From Acidimicrobiia bacterium (GTDB lineage Bacteria > Actinomycetota > Acidimicrobiia > IMCC26256 > DASPTH01), in contig JBBDHW010000021.1 of the NCBI GenBank assembly GCA_040880805.1, forward strand, positions 1 to 34,381: a stretch of DNA of 34,381 nucleotides, written 5' to 3'. Below the pieces are notes generated by a model that did no database searches, had not been told where the DNA came from, and saw only the letters and a program-made list of their open reading frames with translations. Position 1 is the stretch's first letter; every line of letters starts with the position of its first letter. This document shows positions 14,346 through 23,346 of this stretch, piece after piece. A program made the position numbers and the translations under genes.

Positions 14346-16618
14346 ACGGCTTCACCGCTCGGTTCACGTTCCCGCGGAGGATCTGACGGCTCGTCCAGAC
14401 GGGCGGCGACCACGAACGCGGCTGCGCACTCGAGCACGAGCACCATCAGCGCGGGGATCGCGATACCCGAATCGTTGAGCGCGTAGCCGAGCAGCGCGGT
14501 GAGAGCGAACGCGACGAGCGTGTGCGCGATGACGGGCGTGGTACGCACCAACTGGCCGACGCGTGCCGCGCGCGTCCACCACAGGAATAGCAACAGCGCG
14601 GCGCCGATCGGGATCAGCCAGACCAGTCGGGTGGAGGTGAACGACCCGAAATTCTCCATCGCCTTGCGGCGGATCACGAGGAAGAAGCCGCTGAAGCCGT
14701 CCCGCGTCACCCGGTTGAAGAAGCGCCCCACGTGGGTCTGCTGCGAGCTTGGACGGAGGAGATCGACGATGCCCACCAGGAGTCCACTGGCGACGAGGAT
14801 CCCGCCGAGCAGCAGCGCGGTCCGCACCCGTACCCGCCGGCCGAGGAGCAGCCACGCGAGGAGCGCGAAGCCCGGTGCGCCCGCGAGCGCGGCGCCGAAG
14901 TCTCCGCCGAACGGCGCCGCCGCCATCACCAGCAGCGTGATGGCGAGCATCCCGATCGCGAGGTACACGGTACGCCGACCCGGCCGTCGCCAGACGAGCA
15001 ACCCCGCGAGGAGGATCACCGCCGCGGTGAGCTGCGCGAATGTGAGGTTGCCCTGGCCCGACACCCGGATACCGATCGTCGCCGAGTAGCCGAACACGGT
15101 GTTGAGCTCGAGGTGCGCGCCGGTGACGAGGTCGGCCACGTGGAGAACCACGATCAAGGCAAGCCCGGCGGCGAGTGGTCCCGCTCGGTGACGGCGCCCG
15201 ATCCCGAGGCACCCCACGCCGATCAACGCGCCGACGGCGATGACGAACGCCCAATAGGCCGCGACGTTGCCGTGCTCTCCGAAGTGGAGCGGTCCTGCGA
15301 GGTAGGTTGCATCGAGCAAGCCCAACAGCGCGAGCGCGCCCCACTGGACCGCGCGCGCACCTCGTCGCCCGCGACGGAGCATCATCCCCGTGGCAAGCGC
15401 GAGGATCCCTGCCAGCACGAACAGCGCGTCGTTCGCGCCGCTCACCCGCGCGTCGCGGAACACGCCGTCCTCGTTCGCGCTCACCAGGAAGTCGGTGCGC
15501 TCGCGGGGCGACGTACCCTGCGCGCGCACTTGCATGACACGCCCTTCCATGTCGTCGGGCACGTCGACCCCGAACAGGTCGAGCACAGTAGGGGCGACGT
15601 CGGCGACGTACACGAAGCCGGTACGGCGGCTCGTGGCCGAGCGCAATAGACCGGTCGGCACCTCGGGGGCGCGCACCGCGGCAACGGTGAGACCGGAACC
15701 GCGGCGCGACGCGGCGGGTCCGACCACGACCACCGCGTCGCGAGCGAAGTCGATGTCGACGAGCATCCGGCCGACGAGCGTGTCGGTGTCGCGCAACGCA
15801 CGCGTCTTGAGCGTGCGGAGCTGCTCGGATGTGGTGAACGCGCCGTAGAGGTCGGCGCGGAGCAGATCGGAGCCTTCCACGAGGACGACACTGTGGGGGC
15901 TCCACGCCCGCCGGAACGCGTCGTACACCGCGTCGGGGTCGAACCGCAGGCCGAACGGCGCCGCCGGGTCGCGGACGAGGAGCTCGTCGCCGACGCTTCC
16001 TTCGGGAACGACGCCGTCGTGGTCCATCAGTGCGCTCACCGCCGAGCGCTGGTACTCGGAGACGCCTTCGTCGACCACTGGCTGCGCGCCATCCGCATTG
16101 GCGACCACCGCGCGGGACACGTGCGCGCGTGTCAGCGCGTCGCCAAAGGCGCCGAGCGTGGGGTCATAGACGCCCTCCTGGTTCTCGCGGTCGAGCTCGT
16201 CGATCCCGAGGTGGACGAGTCCGGAGTCGACGGTGAGTCCCGTGCGCTGGCGGAAAACCTCGCCCGCCGAAGTGAGCCCATACGGCTCGCTCGGCTCGAA
16301 CGCCTGTCCGGCGAGCGGGTTCACCGCCGATGCCCGGCCACCGGCTCCCAGCGTCGCGTAGCCGCTGGCGGCCGAGTTCCGGCGTCCGGCCGCTCGGGTG
16401 ACGAGATCTGCGACGGCCGAACGCGCGAGCAGGGACTTCAGGTGCGGGGCATCAGCCGACTGCATGTCTGCCCACGACACCGCAGGCAACGAGATCACCA
16501 GCACACGGTCGACCGACGGCGTTGTCGCCGCTTCCGCGTTCGCGATCCCGGTGGCGCCAGCGAGCGCGGCGATCACGGCCATGAGGGCCGCGACAGCCGC
16601 GGGGCGGCTCGGCTTCAC
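14318..16618 (-). CDS. alkaline-phosphatase-fold membrane protein coupled to MurJ
   Basis: The 766-residue protein has a signal peptide (1-30), an extracytoplasmic domain (~35-400) and about ten hydrophobic helices (~405-750). The soluble part looks like the alkaline-phosphatase superfamily core: DRVLVISLPAVSW as the first strand, then DAPHLKSLLAR, and VADVAPTVLDLFGV near 350. The metal-binding Asp/His set is not evident, so catalysis is doubtful. Its GTG start overlaps the murJ stop by 4 nt, so the two are coupled. That argues for a role in the envelope, perhaps regulating or recruiting the flippase; this is inference. Confidence 0.75.
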   Translation of the reverse strand: MKPSRPAAVAALMAVIAALAGATGIANAEAATTPSVDRVLVISLPAVSWADMQSADAPHLKSLLARSAVADLVTRAAGRRNSAASGYATLGAGGRASAVNPLAGQAFEPSEPYGLTSAGEVFRQRTGLTVDSGLVHLGIDELDRENQEGVYDPTLGAFGDALTRAHVSRAVVANADGAQPVVDEGVSEYQRSAVSALMDHDGVVPEGSVGDELLVRDPAAPFGLRFDPDAVYDAFRRAWSPHSVVLVEGSDLLRADLYGAFTTSEQLRTLKTRALRDTDTLVGRMLVDIDFARDAVVVVGPAASRRGSGLTVAAVRAPEVPTGLLRSATSRRTGFVYVADVAPTVLDLFGVDVPDDMEGRVMQVRAQGTSPRERTDFLVSANEDGVFRDARVSGANDALFVLAGILALATGMMLRRGRRGARAVQWGALALLGLLDATYLAGPLHFGEHGNVAAYWAFVIAVGALIGVGCLGIGRRHRAGPLAAGLALIVVLHVADLVTGAHLELNTVFGYSATIGIRVSGQGNLTFAQLTAAVILLAGLLVWRRPGRRTVYLAIGMLAITLLVMAAAPFGGDFGAALAGAPGFALLAWLLLGRRVRVRTALLLGGILVASGLLVGIVDLLRPSSQQTHVGRFFNRVTRDGFSGFFLVIRRKAMENFGSFTSTRLVWLIPIGAALLLFLWWTRAARVGQLVRTTPVIAHTLVAFALTALLGYALNDSGIAIPALMVLVLECAAAFVVAARLDEPSDPPREREPSGEAVYARSADRR

Positions 16619-18210
16619 AGCTCGACGGCGAGGTCGGGATCGGTGGGCTCGAGCGCCGCCTCGCGCAGCACCGGGCGCTTGGGCAGCATGCGCAGCATCC
16701 CCACGTAAAGTCCCACTCCGAGCACTCCGATCATCGCGAGGACAGCAGCCGTGGCGAGACGCTCACGTGGCGCAATCGCGCGTTCCACACCCCACGCGGC
16801 CGCGCCGAGCACTGCCGAGATCAGTAACGCACGCCAGAATGAGTGTGGGAACAGCGGTCGGCCGAGTCGCGCCCGCAACATCACGAACAGCAGCACCGCG
16901 CCGACGAGGTACGCCGTGCTGTGCCCTGCACCGAGCATCGCCACCCGCGCCGGCCCGCCGTCGACCGCGTACACACCGATGATCTCCACCGCGGAACCGA
17001 GGAGCGCGGCTCCGAGCGCGACGAGCGCGGGGGTCCGGCTGTCGCCGAGCGCGTAGAACGCCCGCGCGAGCAACAGGAAGCCGCTGTAGACGAAAAGCCC
17101 GACGCCGAGGGAAGCCAGCGCTGCCGCGAGCAACTCGGGGCTGCTCGACGCGGGTGCGATCACGTTCATCGCCGGGAGAGAGAGTGCGAGGTACGCCGCA
17201 GATACCGGCAGCACGAGGATCGCGATTCGGTCGAGCGCCCAGCGCACGCGGTCGGCAAGCTCGGAGGTGCCACCGCGGCTCGCGTCGAGCGACATGTCGG
17301 GGAGGATCGTGGTGTGCACCGGCTGCGCGAGGATCGAGTACGCGGCCATGAACGCCACAAACGCGAACTGGTACGCGACCACTCCCCCTTCGACCCGGTT
17401 GCCCATCACGATCGCGGTGCCGAGCAAGATCCCGATTCCCGCATGCTGCAACACCGCCCACGCCGAAAGGTGCAAGGCGCGGCGCAACCCGGCGTCGGGA
17501 CGCATGAACCTGGGCCGGAACTTGAATCCCGACCGCATGAGCGCGACCACCGGCACCGCGACGAAGCCTGCGACGCCCAGGAGCCCGCCGATCGCGAGGA
17601 GCAACTTCTCGTCGAGCGTGAGGTCGAGACCCGGAGCCGGGCCAGCGACCACGCGGAACAGCACCAACGCGGCGACGACGAAAACGGTGTTCGCGATCGG
17701 CGCCATCGCAGTGACCACGAAGCGTCGCTTGGCGTAGAGGATCGCGGTGGCGACGGTACCGAGCACGTAGAGCAGCACCTGCGGTATGAAGAAGCGCAGC
17801 AGGAACGTCGAGAGCGCGATCTGCTGCTGCTCGACTTCCGGGTTGTGCACGCCGCTCGAGAGCAACCGCGCGATCTGGGGCGCCAGGATCACCCCGACGA
17901 CGCACACCACACCCATCACCGCAAGCGCGAGACCGAGCAGACCCGATGCGAGGTTCTCTGCCTCGTGGTCCTCTCCCGCCTCGAGCAGGTGCACGAAGCT
18001 CGGAACCAGCACGGCCGACAGTGCGCCCGCGGCGAGCAACTCGAACAGCACGTTCGAAACCGAGCTCGACGACTGGTACGCGTTCCCGAGGAACGTGGTA
18101 CCGAGGACAGCCGCGATCACCCACACGCGCACGAAGCCGATGCCGCGTGAGGCGAGGGTGGCGACGCTCATACGCGTCGCCGCACGAGTTGGACGATCGA
18201 CCGTGGCCAT
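16615..18210 (-). CDS. murJ: MurJ/MviN-family lipid II flippase
   Basis: The 531-residue membrane protein shows the MurJ pattern: TLASRGIGFVRVWVIAAVLG at the start, YQSSSSVSNVLFELLAAGALSAVLVPSF (the NxLxxLxxxGaLsxaFVP region), and FFIPQVLLYVLGTVATAIL later. About 14 helices fit the family. ATG 18210 is preferred over an upstream in-frame TTG because it follows a -10-like TAGGCT (18225-18230) at a plausible distance. The known role is moving lipid-linked peptidoglycan precursor across the membrane. The following phosphatase-fold gene overlaps its stop. Confidence 0.88.
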   Translation of the reverse strand: MATVDRPTRAATRMSVATLASRGIGFVRVWVIAAVLGTTFLGNAYQSSSSVSNVLFELLAAGALSAVLVPSFVHLLEAGEDHEAENLASGLLGLALAVMGVVCVVGVILAPQIARLLSSGVHNPEVEQQQIALSTFLLRFFIPQVLLYVLGTVATAILYAKRRFVVTAMAPIANTVFVVAALVLFRVVAGPAPGLDLTLDEKLLLAIGGLLGVAGFVAVPVVALMRSGFKFRPRFMRPDAGLRRALHLSAWAVLQHAGIGILLGTAIVMGNRVEGGVVAYQFAFVAFMAAYSILAQPVHTTILPDMSLDASRGGTSELADRVRWALDRIAILVLPVSAAYLALSLPAMNVIAPASSSPELLAAALASLGVGLFVYSGFLLLARAFYALGDSRTPALVALGAALLGSAVEIIGVYAVDGGPARVAMLGAGHSTAYLVGAVLLFVMLRARLGRPLFPHSFWRALLISAVLGAAAWGVERAIAPRERLATAAVLAMIGVLGVGLYVGMLRMLPKRPVLREAALEPTDPDLAVEL

Positions 18211-18357
18211 CCGGATCCGCAAGCAGCCTACGGGGAACGCACCCGCGTCCTTGCGTCATCGGACAACGTACAACGACGGTCGCTGACGCCGCGGCGCGTG
18301 ACGAGGGGGCGCGCGCGCTTTTCGGTCCGCGCCGTGCATGCTGTCCCGACGGGAGGA

Positions 18358-18418
18358 CGCCCACCTGCTGCGGGCACGACCACGTCAGGGGGGAGCGGTC
18401 GAGGCGAGCAGGTGGGCG
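18358..18418. promoter_or_regulatory. 12-bp perfect inverted repeat upstream of bioB
   Basis: CGCCCACCTGCT (18358-18369) is the exact reverse complement of 18407-18418, with 37 nt between the arms. It lies 53-113 nt before the bioB start, upstream of the -10 hexamer, so it is placed as an operator or upstream regulatory structure rather than as part of a leader. The region between murJ (divergent) and bioB otherwise shows no gene. Confidence 0.4.
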
Positions 18419-18457
18419 CTTCCCCGAACCTCCCCACGATGGTTTTGCGGCTGCAGG

Positions 18458-18463
18458 TAGCCT
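18458..18463 (+). promoter_or_regulatory. -10 element of the bioB promoter
   Basis: TAGCCT ends 7 nt before GTG 18471, with no ribosome site, consistent with a leaderless transcript. Confidence 0.45.
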
Positions 18464-18470
18464 CCCGGGC

Positions 18471-19544
18471 GTGCATCAGGTTCTCGACCACGCCGAGCGG
18501 GCTCTGCTCGACGAGCGCCGGCCGCTCACCCGCGACGAGGTGCTCGCAATCGCCGCCGTTCCACTCGACGAGCTTCCCGCGCTCGTTGCCCTCGCGCATC
18601 GGGTGCGTCTCGCGTACTGCGGGCCCGAGGTGGAGCTCGAGAGCCTGATCAACGGGAAGTCGGGCGCGTGCCCCGAGGACTGCGCGTTCTGCTCGCAGTC
18701 CGCGCGCTTCCACACCGACGTCGACGTGTACCCCTTCCTCGACCTCGATCGGGTCCTCGCGGCCGCGCACGCGACGCGCGACGCGGGCGCCACCCAGTTC
18801 TGCATCGTCGTGGCAGTGCGTGGACCCGAGGAACGCCTGCTCGCCAAAGTGATCGACGCGGTCGAGGTGGTGCATCGCGAGACCGGCCTCGAGGTGGCCT
18901 GCTCCCTCGGTCTCCTCACCGCGCCGCAGGCGAAACGGCTCGCGGCTGCCGGCGTGCGCCGCTACAACCACAACCTCGAGACCTGCCGCGAGGTCTTCCC
19001 GCGGATCTGCACGACGCACACCTACGGCGACCGGGTCGCGACCGCGCGACTCGCGATCGATGCAGGCATGGAGTTGTGCTGCGGCGGCATCCTCGGCATG
19101 GGCGAGACCCTCGAGCAGCGCGTCGACTTCGCGTTCGAGCTCGCAGCGCTCGAGCCGTGCGAAGTGCCCGTGAACCTGCTCGACCCACGTCCCGGCACGC
19201 CGCTCGGCGACACCACGTTGCTCCCGCCGCGGGAAGCGCTCCAGGCGATCGCGCTGTTCCGTCTCGTGATGCCGAGCGCGTGGATCAGGCTCGCGGGCGG
19301 CCGCGAACGCGTGCTCGGCGAGCTGCAGGCGATGGGGTTGCTCGCGGGTGCGAACGCACTCATCGTCGGCAACTACCTCACCACCATCGGACGTTCGCCC
19401 GAGGACGACCTCGCGTTGCTCGATGCGCTCGGTATGCCGGTTGCGGACGGACCCGGCGAAGGTCGCTTCGTGGTCGACGCTCACGGCGCCCACGCGCGTC
19501 CCGCGCAAACCGCGCGCACCACGATCCCAGTCCGCGCGCAGTAG
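18471..19544 (+). CDS. bioB: biotin synthase
   Basis: The 357-residue radical SAM enzyme has the CxxxCxxC cluster motif at Cys67, Cys71 and Cys74 (CPEDCAFCSQS), followed by family-specific segments: RYNHNLET, a variant of YNHNLDTS, and LCCGGILGMGE, PVNLLDPRPGTPL and ANALIVGNYLTT. It inserts sulfur into dethiobiotin. GTG 18471 is chosen because a -10 hexamer lies 7 nt upstream and the first helix begins there, although the frame is open much further upstream. No other biotin genes are nearby. The stop abuts the stop of the convergent membrane gene. A perfect inverted repeat lies upstream. Confidence 0.93.
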   Translation: MHQVLDHAERALLDERRPLTRDEVLAIAAVPLDELPALVALAHRVRLAYCGPEVELESLINGKSGACPEDCAFCSQSARFHTDVDVYPFLDLDRVLAAAHATRDAGATQFCIVVAVRGPEERLLAKVIDAVEVVHRETGLEVACSLGLLTAPQAKRLAAAGVRRYNHNLETCREVFPRICTTHTYGDRVATARLAIDAGMELCCGGILGMGETLEQRVDFAFELAALEPCEVPVNLLDPRPGTPLGDTTLLPPREALQAIALFRLVMPSAWIRLAGGRERVLGELQAMGLLAGANALIVGNYLTTIGRSPEDDLALLDALGMPVADGPGEGRFVVDAHGAHARPAQTARTTIPVRAQ

Positions 19545-20021
19545 CTACGCCGCGCCGCGCAGACGACCGGCGCGCAGCAGTTCGCGACGGGGACCCGGCA
19601 GGTAGAGGTCGTACTGCCCCACGAGTAACCAGCACACCGCGAGCCCCACGAACTCCTCGAGCACCACCACCCACGTCGCGGGAAGCAGTGTGTCGTGCGG
19701 GAACGAGCTCCCGAGGAACGGCCACCAGAAGAGGTCGTCGTTCACGAACGCGCCCGAGAGCACGAGCCCGCAGAACACACCGATCGGCAGGCACAGCAAG
19801 CGGCGCCGCAGGAGCCTCGGTCGCCCGATCGTGCCGATCATCACGAGCGCGAGCAACCCCACCGCGAACAGGAGCGTGTAGCCGTACGCGCGATATCCGA
19901 AGGGGAGGTCGACGATGAGCGGCAGTATCGATCCGAGCGCGACCAGGCGGTAGTCGATCCCCGAGCTCCTGAAGATCGTGGCGACGAGGAACGCCGAGAG
20001 TCCCACGTACCAGAGCAACAC
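19545..20021 (-). CDS. small integral membrane protein, metal-dependent-hydrolase-like or unknown
   Basis: The 158-residue protein has about four hydrophobic segments: LLWYVGLSAFLVATIF, YTLLFAVGLLALVMIGTIG, RRLLCLPIGVFCGLVLSGAFV, and LPATWVVVLEEFVGLAVCWLLVG. Between them lie DLPFGYRAYGY and NDDLFWWPFLGSSFP. The histidine/aspartate placement is suggestive of small membrane-bound hydrolases, but I cannot confirm it. GTG 20021 lies 11 nt after the RNase H stop, so this is the last gene of the PBP operon. Its stop touches that of bioB. Confidence 0.68.
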   Translation of the reverse strand: MLLWYVGLSAFLVATIFRSSGIDYRLVALGSILPLIVDLPFGYRAYGYTLLFAVGLLALVMIGTIGRPRLLRRRLLCLPIGVFCGLVLSGAFVNDDLFWWPFLGSSFPHDTLLPATWVVVLEEFVGLAVCWLLVGQYDLYLPGPRRELLRAGRLRGAA

Positions 20022-20032
20022 GAACGTGTCCG

Positions 20033-20461
20033 CTACGCGTCGAGCGCCGCGTTGACCAGCGCGTCGGCGTCGACGTTCTGCTCACGGCGAACGTGCGCGA
20101 GATCGACCTCTTCGTACTCGTCGAGGAGATCACGCGCGCGGGCATGCAAGGCACGGAGGTGCTCCTGCTTCACGCGCCACTTGCCCCCGAGCTGCTCGAT
20201 CACCAGCATCGAGTCGGCGCGAACCCGGACCGCACGCGACGGGAACTCGCGCGCGGCCTCGAGCCCGGCGATCAGCGCCCTGTACTCGGCGACGTTGTTG
20301 GTGGCGGAACCGATGCGCTCGCTCACCGTCGCGAGGCGTGTCGGAGGTGACGTCGACGGGTCGAGGACGAGCGCGCCGATGGCCGCGGGCCCCGGATTGC
20401 CGCGGGAGCCGCCGTCGCAGTAGATGACGACCTCGTCCCGCAGGACCGCGTCGTCGCTCAC
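20033..20461 (-). CDS. ribonuclease HI family protein
   Basis: The 142-residue protein has the RNase H catalytic set: Asp16 in YCDGGSRGNPG, Glu59 in NNVAEYRAL, Asp83 in RADSMLVIEQL and Asp133 in NVDADALVN, with VRREQN before the last. GTG 20461 overlaps the stop of the zinc-ribbon gene (GTGA) and sits just before the first strand, so the longer frame to 20560 is rejected. In Mycobacterium the same pair occurs as Rv2229c (zinc ribbon) and Rv2228c (RNase HI fused to a phosphatase). Here the phosphatase domain is absent. Function: cleaving RNA in RNA-DNA hybrids. Confidence 0.88.
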   Translation of the reverse strand: MSDDAVLRDEVVIYCDGGSRGNPGPAAIGALVLDPSTSPPTRLATVSERIGSATNNVAEYRALIAGLEAAREFPSRAVRVRADSMLVIEQLGGKWRVKQEHLRALHARARDLLDEYEEVDLAHVRREQNVDADALVNAALDA

Positions 20462-21180
20462 GGCACGAGAATACAGCCGCAGTTGTCGCAATACGAGATC
20501 GTTCCCTCGGGTGCTCTCCGCATCCCGTCGACTTCGGTCGCCGGGATCGACAGGTGACACCCCTGGCAGGTGTTCCCGACGAGTCGCGCCACCCCCACGC
20601 CTTGCGCGCGCGCCCGGCGTCGCTCGTACTCGGAAATGAGCGAAGGTTCGAGCTGGCCCGCGAGCGCGTCGCGCGCCTTCTGCTCACCCGCCATCTCCTG
20701 GTCGATGGCCGACTCGGCGCTCTCCAACGTCGCGCGCACCACGTTCAGTTCTGCGGCAAGGGTCGTGCGTTGCGTACGGAGCCGTTCGAGCTGGGCGTCG
20801 AGTGGCTCGAGCAACTCCATCAACTCGAGCTCGCGGCTCTCGAGCGTTCGCTCGTGTCTGCGGAGCTGCTCGACGTCGGCATGCATCGCTTGGAGCTCAC
20901 GAGGCGACGACACGGACCCCGAGTACATCTTGGCCTCGACTTCGCCGGCCTTCTCACGAAGCGAGCTCGCTTCGTCGTCGAGTCGTTTCTCCTCTCGGGC
21001 GAGCTCGTCGCGCTGTGCGGTGACCGTGCGAATCTGTGCCGCGAGTGCCCCGGCTGCCGTTTCGCCCTGCGCGACGGTGTCGCGCTCGGGCAGCGCGTTG
21101 CGACGGTGCGTGAGGCGGTCGAGCGCGGCGTCGCGTTCCTGGAGCGTCAGGAGCGACTCGAGCGCGGCCGCGCTCGTCAC
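20458..21180 (-). CDS. coiled-coil protein with C4-type zinc ribbon
   Basis: The 240-residue protein is a long coiled coil (about 5-175, heptad-rich, Glu/Arg/Leu-rich) ending in a zinc ribbon with CQGC and CDNC around residues 205 and 229. This is the layout of the CT398/Rv2229c family (DUF164). GTG 21180 overlaps the PBP stop by 4 nt, and its own stop overlaps the RNase H start by 4 nt. The role is unclear; nucleic acid binding or scaffolding is suggested for relatives. The longer frame upstream runs antisense-free through the PBP gene in another register and is not coding. Confidence 0.88.
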   Translation of the reverse strand: MTSAAALESLLTLQERDAALDRLTHRRNALPERDTVAQGETAAGALAAQIRTVTAQRDELAREEKRLDDEASSLREKAGEVEAKMYSGSVSSPRELQAMHADVEQLRRHERTLESRELELMELLEPLDAQLERLRTQRTTLAAELNVVRATLESAESAIDQEMAGEQKARDALAGQLEPSLISEYERRRARAQGVGVARLVGNTCQGCHLSIPATEVDGMRRAPEGTISYCDNCGCILVP

Positions 21181-23282
21181 GGCTTGCCGTGGCCGGGGAG
21201 ACCCGGCACGGTCAATACCGGCCGCGAGGTCGTGGGTGCTCCGGGGGTCACCGTCGGCTGGCGCGGGGTGACGGATATCACCGGCGTATCCGACGGTTCC
21301 GGCGCGATGACGAGCGCGGCGCGCCCGCCGTCTTCGTTCACCGCCTTGCCCGGGCGGTTGCACACCGCGTTGCTGCCCCGATCGGGGAGCGGGATGTTGG
21401 GTTGGTCGGCGAGGGCGTCCTGCATGAACTGCCGCCAGATCGGCCCGGACGTGGGTCCGCCGAAGCCGGCGCGCAGCGCGTTGGTGGTGCGGTTCCCGAA
21501 CCACACCGCGGTTGCCAACTGCGGAGTCGCGCCGATGAACCAGGCGTCGCCCAGGTTGTCGGTGGTGCCGGTCTTGCCGAACGGCTCGTGGCCCGGGACC
21601 TCGGTGTATCCGGTGCCCGTTCCCCCCGTGATCACGCCGCGGAGGAGGATCTGCTCGCACTCGGCGACGTCCTGGGCGAGCACTCGGTCGCCGGGGCGAT
21701 CGATCTCGGGGAAGCCGGGAAGCGGAAGACCGTTCGACCCCACCACGTTCTGCACGAAGTACGGCGCCTGGTGTACGCCGCCGTTGGCGATCGTGGCGAT
21801 CACCGTGGCCATCTCGAGCGGCGTGGCCTCGATGTCGCCGATCGAGAGCGTGAGATGCGGGAACAGCCGCTGCTGCGTGATGCCCATCTTGTGGGCCATT
21901 TCCATCACCTTGTCCTGGCCGACGCTCGTCGACAGCCGAACGAACGCACAGTTGACCGATCCAGCGGTCGCCGCCCAGATGGACTCGTAACCCCCACCGC
22001 CACCCTCGGCGTTGATGGTCGCCGCGGTGCCGAACTTGCTCGGCACGCTGCACGGCGCGTTCCCGTTCACCGAGTCATTGGGTGAGTAGCCGTTGGCGAG
22101 CACGGTGGCGAGGGTCATCACCTTCCAGGTGGATCCCGGCTGCCGGCCGACCGGATGCGTCGCGATGTTGTACTCGCTGTCGGCGAAGTCGGGGCCTCCG
22201 ACCATCGCCTTGACCGCGCCAGTGGCAGGCTCGATCGCGACGAGCGACGAGACCCAGTCGGGCCCACTCGGACTCCGGGGCAGCGCGTCCTGGGTCGCGG
22301 CCGTGGCCAGGTTCTGCAGGTTCCAGTCGAACGTCGTGTAGATCTGGAGGCCACCCTTCAGCAGAGCGTCGTGGCGCGCCTTCGGGGTCAACCCGAGCCG
22401 CGTGTCGTTGAGCAGACGGTCCTGGACTTCGGCGACGAGGTAGTTGCTGGGCCGGAGCTGATCCGGGGGCAACGATGTCGGCAACGGTTCGTTCTTGGCC
22501 GCGTCGGCCTCGGCCTGGGTGATGTAGCCCTGGTCGACTTCGATCTGCAACACGTCGGCGCGCCGCAGCCACGTGCGCTGTGGGTACGTGAAGGGGTTGG
22601 TGCCTTCAGGATTCGCAATGACACCCGCGAGGAGCGCGGCTTCTCCGATCGTGAGCTCGTCGAGACGCTTGCCGCGCGGGTACGAGTCGGGGTTGTCCTG
22701 GGTGATGAAGAAGCGCGAGGCCGCGCTCTTGATGCCGTAGGAGTTCTGCCCGAAGTAGACGGTGTTGAGATACTCCTCGAGGATCTTCGGCTTCGAGAAC
22801 TTCTCGTTGAGGCGCAGCGCGTCCTCGATCTCCTTGACCTTGCGGTTCACGTCGCGAGCGGGCGACAGAATGCGGTTCTTCACGAGTTGCTGGGTGATCG
22901 TCGACCCGCCCTGCTCGATCTTGCCCGACGTGACGTTGCTGACGAACGCTCGGAACACGGCGCCGAGATCGATGCCGTCGTTGGTCCAGAAGGTCTGGTC
23001 CTCGGTGGCGATCACCGCGTTGACCACGCGGACGGGGATGTCCTTGAACTGCACGATCTCCCGGTCTTGGAGGCCGAGATCTTCCATCTTCGAGCCGTCA
23101 GACCAGTACACCGTGGACTTCTGCGAGAGTTCACGGAGCTTCGTGACCGTCTTGACCGTGTAGTGATGCGCGGAGACGACCTCGGCGGCACCCGGGATGA
23201 GCGCGGCCAAGCAGGCGCCGACGGCGACGCCACCGACGACGATGCCGAGGATCAGGGTTCGGAGCGCGCGCAACAAAAGCAT
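21177..23282 (-). CDS. class A penicillin-binding protein (transglycosylase/transpeptidase)
   Basis: The 701-residue bifunctional enzyme has an N-terminal anchor helix (~5-35), a GT51 glycosyltransferase domain (~60-240) with ATEDQTFW and GGSTITQQLVKN, and a transpeptidase domain (~330-640). The transpeptidase has Ser384-x2-Lys387 in GSTWK, the SVN motif in GSVNCAF, and KTGTT. The C-terminal tail is Pro/Thr-rich and probably extracellular. Start 23282 is chosen because GGGGAG lies 5 nt upstream; a GTG at 23312 is possible. It builds and cross-links peptidoglycan. It heads a four-gene coupled set with the zinc-ribbon protein, RNase HI and a membrane protein. Confidence 0.92.
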   Translation of the reverse strand: MLLLRALRTLILGIVVGGVAVGACLAALIPGAAEVVSAHHYTVKTVTKLRELSQKSTVYWSDGSKMEDLGLQDREIVQFKDIPVRVVNAVIATEDQTFWTNDGIDLGAVFRAFVSNVTSGKIEQGGSTITQQLVKNRILSPARDVNRKVKEIEDALRLNEKFSKPKILEEYLNTVYFGQNSYGIKSAASRFFITQDNPDSYPRGKRLDELTIGEAALLAGVIANPEGTNPFTYPQRTWLRRADVLQIEVDQGYITQAEADAAKNEPLPTSLPPDQLRPSNYLVAEVQDRLLNDTRLGLTPKARHDALLKGGLQIYTTFDWNLQNLATAATQDALPRSPSGPDWVSSLVAIEPATGAVKAMVGGPDFADSEYNIATHPVGRQPGSTWKVMTLATVLANGYSPNDSVNGNAPCSVPSKFGTAATINAEGGGGGYESIWAATAGSVNCAFVRLSTSVGQDKVMEMAHKMGITQQRLFPHLTLSIGDIEATPLEMATVIATIANGGVHQAPYFVQNVVGSNGLPLPGFPEIDRPGDRVLAQDVAECEQILLRGVITGGTGTGYTEVPGHEPFGKTGTTDNLGDAWFIGATPQLATAVWFGNRTTNALRAGFGGPTSGPIWRQFMQDALADQPNIPLPDRGSNAVCNRPGKAVNEDGGRAALVIAPEPSDTPVISVTPRQPTVTPGAPTTSRPVLTVPGLPGHGKP

Positions 23283-23346
23283 CTCGGCTCCCCAGAATGG
23301 CATACGGAGCACCCCGATCCCCCGTCAGGAGACCCATTCGGGCGGA

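Noticed and set aside
14732-15649. Long + strand frame opposite the phosphatase-fold membrane gene
   Set aside because: Its translation is rich in Arg, Glu, Gln and His with no fold pattern, as expected from the antisense of a GC-rich membrane protein gene.
16843-18150. 435-codon + strand frame opposite murJ
   Set aside because: Same low-complexity antisense composition; murJ on the other strand explains the region.
17946-18470. N-terminal extension of biotin synthase
   Set aside because: The extension runs through the murJ start and the promoter region, has no similarity to the family and would exceed its normal length.
20462-20560. Longer start for RNase HI
   Set aside because: The extra 33 residues overlap the zinc-ribbon coding sequence and are not RNase H-like. 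GTG 20461 with the 4-nt overlap is the better start.
21181-22053. Long N-terminal extension of the zinc-ribbon protein
   Set aside because: It lies inside the PBP gene in another frame and reads as Arg/Gly/His-rich noise.
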